A stretch of 64,000 bases of DNA, from positions 23,195 through 87,194 of the forward strand of contig CAYQOU010000008.1 of NCBI GenBank assembly GCA_964419255.1, read 5' to 3'. How positions within the stretch are numbered: position 1 is the first letter of the stretch; every line of letters starts with the position of its first letter. Below the pieces are notes generated by a model. That model was given only the letters and a program-made list of their open reading frames with translations, did no database searches and was not told where the DNA came from. The DNA is from CAZPHU01 sp964419255. GTDB lineage: Bacteria; Fibrobacterota; Chitinivibrionia; Chitinivibrionales; CAYFVL01. The translations under genes and the position numbers were made by a program. This document shows positions 1-8,751 of this stretch, in pieces.

Positions 1-595
1 CCGAAAGTTCCTCCATTTTTTCCTTGGCCAGAGCCTCAAACTCCTCAATCTTTGGAAGATCATCGATTTTATTGATACCAAAATACTGGAGAAATTCGGA
101 TGATGTTGCATACAAAAGAGGGCGCCCCGGTTTATCGCTTCTACCGCAAATGGAAACCAGCCTTCTTTCCAGAAGCGTTTTCATCGCGCCATCACTGACT
201 ACCCCGCGAATGGCCTCGATTTCAGCCTTGGTGATAGGCTGCTTATAGGCGATGATCGCCAGGCACTCCAGCGCCTGTAAAGAAAGTTTCTTAACACTGC
301 GCTCCTTGAATAACTGCCGTACCCAGGGGTGGTAGTAAGCGATCGTTCTAAACTGAAACCCTCCTGCAACCTCGGTAATCTCGAAAGGATGCCGTTCGCG
401 TTGGAGTTTGGCATTGATATCATCCACCATCTTTCGAACTTTGCGCGCATCCGGCTGCCCATCCAGAATACTCTTGATCTTGGCGATACTCAAAACCTCA
501 TCCGAAGCAAACAGAATAGCCTCCAGTATTCGGCTGTTCTCGGAGGACTGACTCCCGGTGGTTTGTTTTTTTTCAGAAGATTCGTTTTGCTTCAT
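1..595 (-). CDS. scpB: Segregation and condensation protein B, ScpB (3' end cut by window edge)
   Basis: ScpB is the winged-helix partner that binds ScpA and SMC in the chromosome condensation complex. The first 198 codons are visible and the gene runs off the left edge. After a polar N-terminus (residues 1-18) come the first winged-helix region (ILEAILFASDEVLS, about 20-33) and the family motif LSLQALECLAIIAYKQPIT, followed by EIEAIRG and a GRPLLYATSSEFLQYFGI-type ending near the second winged helix. The ATG at 595 is the first methionine before the conserved region, with a weak GAAAAGAG Shine-Dalgarno. It lies 68 bp after scpA on the same strand, the classical scpA-scpB order. I am confident of the family; the C-terminus is not visible. 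Confidence 0.93.
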   Translation of the reverse strand, partial: MKQNESSEKKQTTGSQSSENSRILEAILFASDEVLSIAKIKSILDGQPDARKVRKMVDDINAKLQRERHPFEITEVAGGFQFRTIAYYHPWVRQLFKERSVKKLSLQALECLAIIAYKQPITKAEIEAIRGVVSDGAMKTLLERRLVSICGRSDKPGRPLLYATSSEFLQYFGINKIDDLPKIEEFEALAKEKMEELS

Positions 596-663
596 ACTCT
601 CTTTTCTGTCGAGGAGGTCAAAGCCGGGCGTTTGTTTTATTACAACGGCTTTTCACTGTATTT

Positions 664-1419
664 TCAGCTTCGGTCTCGTGTCGAGCGTTTTTTGACGAAA
701 ATATTCCCGAAAGCCTCTTCCTGTCGAAAATAAATCTCCTGCATCTTCACAAGTTCCAAAATGGCCATAAAGGTTACAACAACCACTATTCGACGCAAAT
801 CATCACTGAAAAGCTCTTCGAAGCAAACCTCTTCACTCTCCTGAAGACACCCCAGAACATGTTCAATGCGGTCATCCAGCCTTACCGGTTCAGCCACCAG
901 GACATGGCCGCGTTCCGGCTCCTGCTCCTTTGAGCGCTCCAATATTCTTCGAAACGCTGTGATGAGATCAAAGACCCCTATATCACCAACTGTTTGTTCC
1001 TGCCGGTGATCGAGTTCGATCTCCTCGGCCTTACCTCTGGTGAAACTGCCAAACTGCTCAGATTCATACACCCTTAGAGAATTGGCGGCTTCCTTGTACT
1101 TTTTATATTCCAGTAGCTGCTCGATCAGTTGTTGTTTGTTGAAAATACCTTCCTCTTCATCCAGCTCTTCATCATCATTCTGGGGAAGCATCTCACGGGC
1201 TTTGAGACGAATCAGTGTGGCTGCCATCGAAAGATATTCGCTTGCTATATCGATATTCAACCGTCTCATAACATCCAGATAACTCAGATACTGTTTGGTT
1301 ATCTGTGCCACGGAAATGTCCAGGATAGCCATTTCCGATTTGTTTATCAGATATAAAAGAAGATCAAGCGGTCCTTCGAACAGGTCCAGCTTAACAGTGT
1401 ACTCTTTTTTTGGTTCCAA
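664..1419 (-). CDS. scpA: Segregation and condensation protein A, ScpA
   Basis: ScpA is the kleisin subunit that bridges the SMC heads for chromosome condensation and segregation. The protein is 251 aa, the usual length. The N-terminal SMC-binding region carries the hallmark FEGPLDLLLYLI (residues 14-25), then LIRLKAREMLP. An acidic linker (DDEELDEEE) follows, and the C-terminal winged helix contains RRIVVVVTFMAILELVKM. The start is a TTG at 1417-1419 with GGAG five bases upstream, which places methionine just before the conserved block. It is followed by scpB, and both probably share a transcript that starts between glmS and scpA. Confidence 0.96.
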   Translation of the reverse strand: MEPKKEYTVKLDLFEGPLDLLLYLINKSEMAILDISVAQITKQYLSYLDVMRRLNIDIASEYLSMAATLIRLKAREMLPQNDDEELDEEEGIFNKQQLIEQLLEYKKYKEAANSLRVYESEQFGSFTRGKAEEIELDHRQEQTVGDIGVFDLITAFRRILERSKEQEPERGHVLVAEPVRLDDRIEHVLGCLQESEEVCFEELFSDDLRRIVVVVTFMAILELVKMQEIYFRQEEAFGNIFVKKRSTRDRS

Positions 1420-1467
1420 TACAACTCCGTATCCAAAGACAAAAGAAACGGCTTGTGCCGAATCCTC

Positions 1468-1493
1468 TTCTCCCGACCTGTCGGTCGGGAGAA
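1468..1493. repeat. Perfect 11-bp inverted repeat between glmS and scpA
   Basis: The arms ttctcccgacc (1468-1478) and ggtcgggagaa (1483-1493) are perfectly complementary around a four-base loop. The hairpin lies 65 bp beyond the glmS stop and 49 bp before the scpA start. No T-run follows on the minus strand, so it is not a canonical intrinsic terminator. It may still separate glmS from scpA or act as a processing site. Confidence 0.6.
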
Positions 1494-1557
1494 TTCATCG
1501 GAAGGATAAAAATAGTATAATCCATCGAGACGGGCGCACCGTCTTTACACGGCTGGA

Positions 1558-3381
1558 TTATTCCACTGTTACACTCTTTGCCAGATTTCTCGGCTGATCG
1601 ATTTCGCAGCCGCGTAGCGCTGCGATATGATATGATAGCAGCTGCATGGGAATAACCGAAAGAAGAGGACTGAGCACCGGCAGAGTCTTGGGAATATAGA
1701 TAACGTGCTCGGCATGCTTTTGTATGGTTTTATCGCCCTCGGTCGCAATCGCGATGATTTTGCCGCCGCGGGCGCGAACCTCCTGCATATTGGTGATTAC
1801 CTTATCATAGATCGCATCTTTGAGAGCAACCACCACCGATGGCATATCTTTGTCGATCAGAGCAATCGGTCCGTGCTTCATCTCGGCCGCGGGATAGCCC
1901 TCTGCATGAACATAGGAGATCTCCTTAAGCTTCAGTGCCCCCTCCAGTGCTACCGGAAAGTTGTAGGAGCGTCCAAGGTAAAGGAAATTATTATGTCTGG
2001 CGTAGATTTCTGCGATTTTTCGTATTTCTTCGTTTTGCTTTAGAATTTTCTTTATTTGCGAAGGGATTTTGCTCATTGCCGTGGCAAAGGTAATCCCGTC
2101 GGTATGCGACATGTGACGCATGCGTCCCAGAAGCAGGGTTAGAAGAGATAGAACAGTCAGCTGCGAAGTAAAGGCCTTCGTGGAGGCCACACCGATTTCC
2201 GGGCCTGCATGAAGGTACACACCGCCATGGGTTTCCCGGGCGATGGATGATCCGACTGCATTGCATATGCCAAGGACTGTTGCTCCCTTCCGCTGTGCCT
2301 CCCTGAGAGCGGCCAGGGTATCGGCGGTCTCTCCCGACTGACTGATCACAAACACCAGAGTGTTGGCATCGATGATCGGATTGCGATAACGAAACTCCGA
2401 GGCGTACTCGACCTCTACCGGAATTCCCGCCAGATCTTCGATCATGCTTTCACCGACCAGCGCGGCGTGCCAGGATGTCCCGCAGGCCACAAAGATGATA
2501 CGATTGATTCGGCGAAGCTCGGTGAGAACCAGATTAAGCCCGTCCAGACGGGCGGTGCCGTCTTCGATAAGAAGTCGACCGCGCATGGCATTTTTCACCG
2601 TTTCGGGCTGTTCGTAGATTTCCTTGAGCATGAAATGGTCGAATCCACCCTTTGCCAGCGCATCGGCATCGAAATCGAGTATCTCCACCTCATGGGGGAG
2701 CTTCTTATTGTCCAGAGTTGTCGTCTGATAGCCCTGCTTATTGAGAAGAACCATGCTGTTGTCTTTGAGGTATATGACTTTATCGGTGTGTTTGACCGTA
2801 GCGGAGGCATCGGAAGCCAGGTAAAATTCGTCTTCACCCACACCAACCACCAGCGGCGAGCCGCGACGCGCTCCCACCAGAACATCCGGATTATCCACCG
2901 CGACCACTGCAATACCAAACGTTCCCTCCACCTCGGCAAGTGCTTTTCGTACCGCCCTGGCAAGATCCCCCTCATAGAACATACCCACAAGCTGGGCGAG
3001 TACTTCGGTATCTGTTTCGGTGCGGAATTCGATTCCTCTTTTGATCAGCTTATCTTTGAGGATGCCGTAGTTTTCTATGATTCCGTTATGAACAAGCGCT
3101 ATGCGCTTGTTTTGATCCACATGCGGATGTGCGTTTGTCTGCGATGGTCCCCCGTGAGTCGCCCATCGGGTGTGGGCGATACCAACCGTGCCTTCGGTGT
3201 CTTTGTCTTCGGTGAAACTACGGAGAGCATCAACCTTGCCCTTAACCTTGTATAGATTAAGTTTCTTATTGACGGTAGCGACTCCCGCGCTGTCGTAGCC
3301 GCGATATTCCAAAGAGCTCAGACCGTTTATTAAAATAGGAAACGCCTTTTTTGTGCCAATATAGCCGACAATTCCGCACAT
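1558..3381 (-). CDS. glmS: Glutamine-fructose-6-phosphate aminotransferase (isomerizing), GlmS
   Basis: GlmS converts fructose-6-phosphate and glutamine to glucosamine-6-phosphate, the first committed step to UDP-GlcNAc for peptidoglycan and LPS. The protein is 607 aa, full length. The catalytic Cys2 opens the Ntn glutaminase domain (MCGIVGYIG), followed by EYRGYDSAGVA and the HTRWATHG motif near residue 70-77. Two SIS sugar-isomerase domains follow (VACGTSWHA, ISQSGETADT, AEGYPAAEMKHGPIALI). The C-terminus ends in the family signature NLAKSVTVE. The ATG at 3381 follows GGGAG with six-base spacing. It appears monocistronic. No glmS ribozyme or riboswitch core was recognised upstream. Confidence 0.98.
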   Translation of the reverse strand: MCGIVGYIGTKKAFPILINGLSSLEYRGYDSAGVATVNKKLNLYKVKGKVDALRSFTEDKDTEGTVGIAHTRWATHGGPSQTNAHPHVDQNKRIALVHNGIIENYGILKDKLIKRGIEFRTETDTEVLAQLVGMFYEGDLARAVRKALAEVEGTFGIAVVAVDNPDVLVGARRGSPLVVGVGEDEFYLASDASATVKHTDKVIYLKDNSMVLLNKQGYQTTTLDNKKLPHEVEILDFDADALAKGGFDHFMLKEIYEQPETVKNAMRGRLLIEDGTARLDGLNLVLTELRRINRIIFVACGTSWHAALVGESMIEDLAGIPVEVEYASEFRYRNPIIDANTLVFVISQSGETADTLAALREAQRKGATVLGICNAVGSSIARETHGGVYLHAGPEIGVASTKAFTSQLTVLSLLTLLLGRMRHMSHTDGITFATAMSKIPSQIKKILKQNEEIRKIAEIYARHNNFLYLGRSYNFPVALEGALKLKEISYVHAEGYPAAEMKHGPIALIDKDMPSVVVALKDAIYDKVITNMQEVRARGGKIIAIATEGDKTIQKHAEHVIYIPKTLPVLSPLLSVIPMQLLSYHIAALRGCEIDQPRNLAKSVTVE

Positions 3382-3775
3382 ATGCTACTCCCTTCCTGCC
3401 GTTTTTGCTTTGACTGCCGGTTCGGACGACGAATCAGATATTGAAAAAATATTGTTACCTGAGCTGCTTTCCAGGCATTCGGCCTGTCTGCCCGAAACAA
3501 TGGTTAAACGTGCAAATTGAATACCACTATCTTCCGCCTCATTATCGCCCCTCACCCTGGTCTACAGATACTTTCTCACGATTATCAGACGCGTTTATCG
3601 TGTCATGCTAAAGTGGTGTGACTGCAATGTATGCCAAATAGTGAATCCGGTACTGTAAGTGTACTCTTGGGGTGATGAAATACGAAAAAGTTTATTGACG
3701 CAAAAATAAAAAATACATCGGGGGGCAGTTGTTCATCACAGTTCATCGTCAATGCCCCCATTTTTCTTTTCTGAT
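3382..3775. other. 394-bp intergenic region upstream of glmS
   Basis: The glmS promoter and 5' leader should lie here. It holds the terminator of the pentapeptide gene at 3721-3759. No convincing coding frame, tRNA or riboswitch could be recognised, and no clear -35/-10 pair stands out. Confidence 0.5.
3721..3759 (-). terminator. Intrinsic terminator after the pentapeptide-repeat gene (possibly bidirectional)
   Basis: gggggca (3721-3727) pairs with tgccccc (3753-3759) across a 25-base loop. On the minus strand the stem is followed shortly by a T-rich tract (ATTTTTTATTTTT). On the plus strand it is followed by attttttctttt-like sequence, so it could act both ways. It starts 17 bp after the pentapeptide gene stop. 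Confidence 0.6.
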
Positions 3776-4462
3776 TCACTTGATCTCGATCATTTGTACA
3801 TCCTTGCCTACGTTACCCTCGGACCAGGCATTGTTTACCCAGTCCCAGCCTGGATTGGTAAGCTTATCACTGAAGCGCCGCTGAATATTCTCTGACAGGG
3901 GAGAGTCGAAAAGCGACTCGAAAAGAGAGTATGTGCCGGCCAGCGTCTCCAGAGTCAGTCCCGAGGTCTGGCGGCAATCGGCCTGTATCAGATAGGTTCC
4001 TTCAAGCGTGGCCCGACTCATGTTGGCCCCCCGCAGGTCGGCCTTCTTCAGGTATGCTGCACTCAGATTCGCGTCACTGAGATTGGCTCCTCTCAGATCG
4101 GCCCCCCGCAGATCGGCGCTACTGAGATCGGCACCACTCAAATCCGCATCCCGTAGATCCATCCCGCACAAATCCGCTCCCCGCAGATCGGCATTGGCAT
4201 AATTTCTCCCATTTTTTTCCTTCACGGGGGCAGGAGGAGAAGGGGAATCGTTCTGAAACTGTGTCTGGTGATACTTTTCCAGAAACTCATACTCCGGCAT
4301 ACATGCGGTCTTCTCACCATCGATGTACCCATAAACCATCTTGGTATTTTGCTCCGATTTCATCTCCTCCACACACAGGTACATCCTGGGTTTGCCCTCC
4401 GATGAAAAACCCTCGAGTGTGCCGATAATCATTGCTATCAACAATATGCCTGCTCTTTTCAT
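3776..4462 (-). CDS. Secreted pentapeptide-repeat protein
   Basis: The protein is 228 aa. A hydrophobic N-terminus (MKRAGILLIAMIIGTLEG) looks like a signal peptide, so the product is probably periplasmic or surface-associated. Residues about 90-160 hold roughly 14 tandem A(D/N)LxX pentapeptides (for example ADLRGADLCGMDLRDADLSG), which fold into a right-handed quadrilateral beta-helix. The C-terminal 60 residues are not repetitive. The start has AGGAG eight bases upstream and a terminator follows the stop. Pentapeptide proteins are functionally diverse, and nothing here supports a gyrase-protection (Qnr) role because the protein appears exported. The specific function is unknown. Confidence 0.85.
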   Translation of the reverse strand: MKRAGILLIAMIIGTLEGFSSEGKPRMYLCVEEMKSEQNTKMVYGYIDGEKTACMPEYEFLEKYHQTQFQNDSPSPPAPVKEKNGRNYANADLRGADLCGMDLRDADLSGADLSSADLRGADLRGANLSDANLSAAYLKKADLRGANMSRATLEGTYLIQADCRQTSGLTLETLAGTYSLFESLFDSPLSENIQRRFSDKLTNPGWDWVNNAWSEGNVGKDVQMIEIK

Positions 4463-4683
4463 ACTACAAACTCCTGGCTTGAGTAGTTCTGCCCAGTAGA
4501 AACCATTATTGCGGGAAGTAGAGGATAGTGGCGATACATATAGCTTTGAAACAAAAGTTTTATATTCGCCATAGGAAGAAGAGTAGTCGAGAGAAATGCC
4601 GATTCGTATCCCGTGAGCCTTTATTTAGCAGACTACAGGATATGCTCTCATGGCCGTCTGCGCCCGGTGCTCCGCGAGTATGC

Positions 4684-4971
4684 TCAGGTTGCCTTCTCGG
4701 GAGGAGGCGTCCCGGTGGCTTTAGTCCAGCCGGCGGCGGCAGCCTGCTCCGCAAGCATCTTCATCATCCCGCTGATTATTCCCGAAAGCGCGCTCCAGGC
4801 TATCGTTTCTGCCCATGTGGACTTATCGAGCCTGGATGGCGGATCGTGCTTCTTTACTGTGCGCCAGGCATTTTTCAGCGTTGCATGCACAGCCAGTCCG
4901 GTTATCATTCCCATACCGGTTGCAATCACTGTCCATACCCATTTCTGTTCACAGTGTTTGAGCTTGTTCAT
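4684..4971 (-). CDS. DUF4235 small membrane protein
   Basis: The protein is 95 aa. It shows the DUF4235 layout: an N-terminal hydrophobic helix (VIATGMGMITGLAVHATL), a basic loop (KNAWRTVKKHDPPS), a second helix (AIAWSALSGIISGMMKML) and a C-terminal GWTKATGTPPP ending, the family's tG-P-P signature. It is probably an inner-membrane protein with two segments. As I recall the family it is best known from Actinobacteria, so its presence here is mildly unusual. Function unknown. The start lacks a strong Shine-Dalgarno. Competing reading frames on the other strand have no recognisable family. Confidence 0.7.
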   Translation of the reverse strand: MNKLKHCEQKWVWTVIATGMGMITGLAVHATLKNAWRTVKKHDPPSRLDKSTWAETIAWSALSGIISGMMKMLAEQAAAAGWTKATGTPPPEKAT

Positions 4972-5041
4972 ATGATCTGTCGTATCTTCTTTCTGTATCC
5001 TCAGTTATCCCTGAGTATTTAAAAGAGCAAACAGGATACCA

Positions 5042-5278
5042 CTACTTGCTGACCAAGGGGGCGATCAGATGCTCCAATCCGTTTATCTTGATCTCGAGCA
5101 TGTCCCTGAGCATATCACCAAGCCTTCCCGCCGGAAATCCTTTTCGCTGAAACCATACCAGATACTCCTCGGGAAGATGCAGAAGGTAGCGACCCTTGTA
5201 CTTGCCAAAAGGCATCTGGGTGCGTGCCAGTTTTATCAGATAGTGGGGATCGGGAACTTCCCGAGTCTCGTCTGCCAT
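5042..5278 (-). CDS. DUF3820 family small protein
   Basis: The protein is 78 aa and matches DUF3820, built around MPFGKYKGRYLLHLPEEYLV with FGKYKG as the core, then YLVWFQRKGFPAGRLGDML. Members are small soluble proteins whose structure resembles nuclease-associated folds; their biochemical role is not established. I chose the second of two tandem ATGs (5278) because AGGAG lies five bases upstream of it but only two bases from the ATG at 5281. A longer in-frame extension (start 5332) lacks a ribosome site. Confidence 0.75.
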   Translation of the reverse strand: MADETREVPDPHYLIKLARTQMPFGKYKGRYLLHLPEEYLVWFQRKGFPAGRLGDMLRDMLEIKINGLEHLIAPLVSK

Positions 5279-5503
5279 CATCTCTCCTTTTGGATCGGAT
5301 CTTGGGCCAGCAGGTATCTCTCTCGATTGCACGAACGCCTAAACCTCCTCGGCGGGAGACCTGCTCAATTCGGGTCCAAAGCAAAATAGATTACGAAAGA
5401 AACCACTGGAGCACCTTTTGCGCGTATCGTGTAAATGTAGCATGCATGAAATAGGTACTATATCCGATACATATCCCGGTGAAGCATCTATCCTGTATGT
5501 ATT

Positions 5504-6205
5504 TTGATTTCGGTCAAAACGACGGAGAGGAGTCTTGGGATTCTGGAAAATAAAAATAGCGGAAAAGTAACTGCGTCATTTCTAAATACGTATGCCTCAC
5601 CCAAACCGATCACCCTCTGCCCCTCTTTGCGAGTGCATCAGGCAGACGATATTTTTGCACTCTGGGAAGCTTGGGAGAATAGAATCGGTGAGATCAGCCC
5701 CCCGCCTTTCTGGGCGGTAGTCTGGCCCGCGGCGGCAGTCAGCTGTGCCTACATATCTGAAAACCCGTCGCTTGTTCGTGGTAAAACGGTCCTGGATTGC
5801 GGCTGTGGTGGTGGTTCCGTTGCCATTGCCGCATCCCGCTGCGGTGCTGCTCGGACCATCGCCAACGATATCGACCCCGTGGCTCTACGAGTGGCAGCCT
5901 ATAATGCCTCGCTCAACGATGTTAGCCTCGAGATGGTCGATGCCGACCTGACCCAGGCATGTACCGGGATTCGTTTCGATATCGTATTTGCCGCCGATAT
6001 GTTCTATGAGAAGGGTCCTTCACGACGCATGATGCAGTGGTTTGAAAAGATGCGTATGGATGGAACCAGGATTATCGTATCCGATGGTGGAAGGAATTTT
6101 GCTCCCGAAACCGGTTTTTATTGTCTGCAAAGCCGTGAGGTGGCGGTAGACAGTCGCACCGAAGGGAGTTCGAGACGCATTGTCAGGCTGTTAGCCATGA
6201 AATAG
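5504..6205 (+). CDS. Class I SAM-dependent methyltransferase (COG3897 / ETFB-methyltransferase-like)
   Basis: This is a predicted protein methyltransferase of 233 aa. The N-terminal PPPFWAVVWPAA (about 66-77) is the family substrate-side motif shared with lysine methyltransferases of the ETFB-KMT/METTL20 type. Motif I is VLDCGCGGGSVAIAA (96-110), the acidic SAM ribose contact lies in NDIDP (121-125), and the motif IV position reads ADMFYE (164-169). The start is uncertain: the frame opens with a TTG at 5504 lacking a good ribosome site, while GGAGAGGAG at about 5524-5532 could serve a later non-ATG start. The substrate cannot be read from sequence. It is followed 17 bp later by the glycosylase gene. 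Confidence 0.8.
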   Translation: MISVKTTERSLGILENKNSGKVTASFLNTYASPKPITLCPSLRVHQADDIFALWEAWENRIGEISPPPFWAVVWPAAAVSCAYISENPSLVRGKTVLDCGCGGGSVAIAASRCGAARTIANDIDPVALRVAAYNASLNDVSLEMVDADLTQACTGIRFDIVFAADMFYEKGPSRRMMQWFEKMRMDGTRIIVSDGGRNFAPETGFYCLQSREVAVDSRTEGSSRRIVRLLAMK

Positions 6206-6222
6206 CGATAAAAGAGCATGAT

Positions 6223-6813
6223 ATGTTTGATCGAAGCTTCTTTGAGAAATCGCCTGCCGAGGTCGCGCGTGCTCTCCTGGGCGCACGACTCTTTCATGAC
6301 AGCTCCAGCGGATTTCTGCAGGGCTATATCATAGAAACCGAGGCATACGGCGATGAGACCGACTCAGCCTCGCATGCCAGATTCGGTTGGACCCGACGAA
6401 CGGAGCCGCTGTTTGGCCCGGCCGGACTTGCATACGTGTATCTTGTCTATGGGATACATTCGATGCTCAATATCGTAACCGGTAAAGAAGGGCAGGCGGG
6501 AGCAGTATTAATCAGGGCTGTGTTTGATCCGCACACGCAAAGATTGCACGATGGACCCGGCAGAGTGTGTAGGAATTTGTCGATAACACGTGAGCTGAAT
6601 AAAAGCGACATGACTCGAGGCGAGCCGCTTGGGATTGGACAGGGGTATGTTCCCGAGGATCATACAATCCTGAAAGGAAAAAGAATAGGCGTTGGGTATG
6701 CGCAAAAATCTGATCGGGAAGCGCAGTTACGGTATAGAATAACCGATATCGCTCCACTGGTGCGGTACATACAAGGAGAAAAATATGTCACAGGAGAAGA
6801 ATATTGCCGTTGA
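6223..6813 (+). CDS. DNA-3-methyladenine glycosylase (AAG/MPG family)
   Basis: This monofunctional glycosylase removes 3-methyladenine, hypoxanthine and other damaged purines in base-excision repair. The protein is 196 aa, typical for bacterial members. The general-base glutamate is Glu40 in IIETEAYGDETDSASHA, followed by the DNA-contact stretch GLAYVYLVYGIHSMLNIV (68-85) with conserved tyrosines. VLIRAV and DGPGRVC (110-116) are also family signatures. It overlaps the next gene by 29 bp, so translation of the two is probably coupled. Confidence 0.93.
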   Translation: MFDRSFFEKSPAEVARALLGARLFHDSSSGFLQGYIIETEAYGDETDSASHARFGWTRRTEPLFGPAGLAYVYLVYGIHSMLNIVTGKEGQAGAVLIRAVFDPHTQRLHDGPGRVCRNLSITRELNKSDMTRGEPLGIGQGYVPEDHTILKGKRIGVGYAQKSDREAQLRYRITDIAPLVRYIQGEKYVTGEEYCR

Positions 6814-7567
6814 GATCGCCCGCAAAGCCGGTCAGATGGTCGTGCAGCTTCAGCAAGGTGTCAAGATTGAGGAGAAGGAGACCAATAACCTGGTAACGGA
6901 GGCGGATACCAGGGCTCAGGCGTTTATCATCGATGCTATCCGCACGCACTACCCGGATGCCGATTTTCTCGGAGAGGAGGGTGATTTCGAGCGTGATTTG
7001 GAGGCCGAGGATCTGTGGATAATCGACCCGATCGACGGAACAAATAACTACGCCCACTCCATACCACTGTATTCCATTTCCATTGCATATGCCCGGCGGG
7101 GACAGGTCAAAGCGGGGGTGGTTTACCTGCCGGCTCTCGGGGAGCTGTTCAGTGCAGCGGAGGGGGAGGGAGCCGAGTTTAACGGTGCCCCCATGAGAGT
7201 CTCTTCTTCCGACAGTCTGGAACGGTCGATCATTTCCACCGGTTTTTATTATGACAGGGGAAAGATGATGAAACGGACCCTTTCATCTATCGAGGCACTT
7301 TTCGAAGCAAACACCCGCGGGATTCGCAGGACGGGAACAGCCGCATTGGACTTTTCCTGGGTAGCCTGCGGGCGTTTCGATGGTTATTTCGAGTACAGCC
7401 TCTCGCCCTGGGATTTTGCCGCCGGCATGCTTTTGGTGCGTGAGGCCGGCGGGATATGCACCGACCGTGATGGTGCGCCTCTGAGCCTTGCATCGGAGGG
7501 AGTGATCGTATCAAACGGTACGATTCATGAGCAGTTTCTGGATGTGGTGAGGTGGGAGAAGCTCTGA
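6785..7567 (+). CDS. suhB: Inositol monophosphatase family protein (SuhB-like)
   Basis: This is a Mg-dependent, Li-sensitive phosphatase of 260 aa. Metal-binding motifs are complete: GEEG (63-66), WIIDPIDGTNNYAHSIP (78-94, Asp81 and Asp84) and the C-terminal SPWDFAAGMLLVREAGG (207-223, Asp210). The substrate may be inositol-1-phosphate or a related sugar phosphate. Bacterial SuhB also affects ribosomal RNA transcription, but nothing here tests that. The ATG has AAGGAG-like sequence (caaggagaaaaat) inside the end of the glycosylase gene. Confidence 0.93.
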   Translation: MSQEKNIAVEIARKAGQMVVQLQQGVKIEEKETNNLVTEADTRAQAFIIDAIRTHYPDADFLGEEGDFERDLEAEDLWIIDPIDGTNNYAHSIPLYSISIAYARRGQVKAGVVYLPALGELFSAAEGEGAEFNGAPMRVSSSDSLERSIISTGFYYDRGKMMKRTLSSIEALFEANTRGIRRTGTAALDFSWVACGRFDGYFEYSLSPWDFAAGMLLVREAGGICTDRDGAPLSLASEGVIVSNGTIHEQFLDVVRWEKL

Positions 7568-7677
7568 GCGCTTGCCCGGTCCCATTCAGCAAAAGCCCGC
7601 ACGAATGGACCCGCACTATTCATGTGTGATAAACTTTCTTTATTTCTACCCACTCTTGTCCGAAATTCGTTTTCTTA

Positions 7678-8751
7678 TCATTCCATGGTGTTTTTCCTGC
7701 TCTTATGCGTTAGCTTCACCTCTTTCCACATGCCATATTTTCGATCCTTTATAAGCTTCAGATGAGGTGTCTCGCCTTCGTCGAACAGCATTATCTGCTT
7801 ATCCGAGATCACCATCTTGCCGTATAAGGTGACACCCATTCGGGTAATCGAACGGTATTGGGTGATGAGATGATCTTTTATACGAACGAAATCGTGCTGC
7901 GATTCGTTGAAGGTGAAGAAAAGTATTCCGATTCCTTCCTTTTCCAGTCGTTTGTAGATCTGTACCGGGGTATGTTTGAGCTGACGCTGTCGGTGGAAGC
8001 CTTTACGCACGTATATGGACTCTGTATCCGAAAAGAGGATATAGGAGAATGTTGCTTCCGGAAAGAACTGGCGCAGCGGAACGAAAAGGTTGGTGATCAG
8101 ATCATCACAGTCTACATTGATTTTGTCTATCTTACTCTCGAGAACCAGAATATGTCTTTTTTTTGCGTAACGATAATCGAAGAGCCCATCAAGTTCTTTT
8201 ATATTTTCGTATCCGTATTTTCCTTTCCCCGTCTTCTTCAGGATCACCAGATTAGGATACTTGTCAATTTTCAAAACATACCGGTCGGTGTTGGCGACGA
8301 TGAAATCATCGCGGTCCTGGGGATTAAAACTGTTGTCGAAAATGCCACCCGTTCTTCCTACCCGGGAGAAGTGTTTCAGGAAATACTTGGTGATCCGCCT
8401 GGAGATCCGCTCTGCGGTATCTCCCATGATATTGCCTTCCGCGCGCGGCTCATACGGATACGTCACCTCAAACAGATCACGAATGGTGAATATGTCATAG
8501 CGTTTTCTTCCGATCTGATAGGCAACGAGCACTTTATCCAGAAACCGTCTATTATCGTTAATCTCATCTTTAGGGTTATGCAGACGATAGGTTCCCCGAA
8601 TTCCGTGGTCTCGCTTGGATGAAAAGATCCAGTCGGCAGGATCGTCATTTTCCTTTTTACGCGGATTCCACAATACCGGTTGAAAGTCATAAAAGGGGTA
8701 TTGCAATCGTTGCGGCGAAATGACGATGTGGTGTTTACGTTTAGTTTTCAA
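7678..8751 (-). CDS. Uncharacterised protein with a candidate PD-(D/E)XK nuclease core
   Basis: The 357-aa soluble protein belongs to no family I can name. A possible nuclease core is visible. GDTAERISRRITKYFLKH (110-127) could be the first helix with its conserved Glu114. KELDGLFDY (185-193, Asp188) and ILVLESK (201-207, Glu205 and Lys207) have the D-x16-ExK spacing and hydrophobic strand expected of PD-(D/E)XK enzymes. The N-terminus is basic (KTKRKHH) and the C-terminus is rich in Lys and Arg, compatible with nucleic-acid binding. No methylase or transposase neighbour is present. It is convergent with the phosphatase gene. The assignment rests on motif spacing only. Confidence 0.6.
   Translation of the reverse strand: MKTKRKHHIVISPQRLQYPFYDFQPVLWNPRKKENDDPADWIFSSKRDHGIRGTYRLHNPKDEINDNRRFLDKVLVAYQIGRKRYDIFTIRDLFEVTYPYEPRAEGNIMGDTAERISRRITKYFLKHFSRVGRTGGIFDNSFNPQDRDDFIVANTDRYVLKIDKYPNLVILKKTGKGKYGYENIKELDGLFDYRYAKKRHILVLESKIDKINVDCDDLITNLFVPLRQFFPEATFSYILFSDTESIYVRKGFHRQRQLKHTPVQIYKRLEKEGIGILFFTFNESQHDFVRIKDHLITQYRSITRMGVTLYGKMVISDKQIMLFDEGETPHLKLIKDRKYGMWKEVKLTHKSRKNTME

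Noticed and set aside
2467..3255. Long plus-strand reading frame inside glmS
   Set aside because: It is an antisense shadow of the well-supported glmS gene.
3382..3775. glmS ribozyme or riboswitch upstream of glmS
   Set aside because: No sequence resembling the conserved ribozyme core was seen, and the ribozyme is typical of Gram-positive bacteria.
4528..5022. Plus-strand reading frames overlapping the DUF4235 gene
   Set aside because: Composition is low-complexity (Arg/Pro/Cys-rich) and no family matches, while the minus-strand frame fits DUF4235.
7858..8622. Long plus-strand reading frame opposite the candidate nuclease gene
   Set aside because: It has no recognised family and no ribosome site, whereas the minus-strand product is a compact soluble protein with nuclease-like motif spacing.
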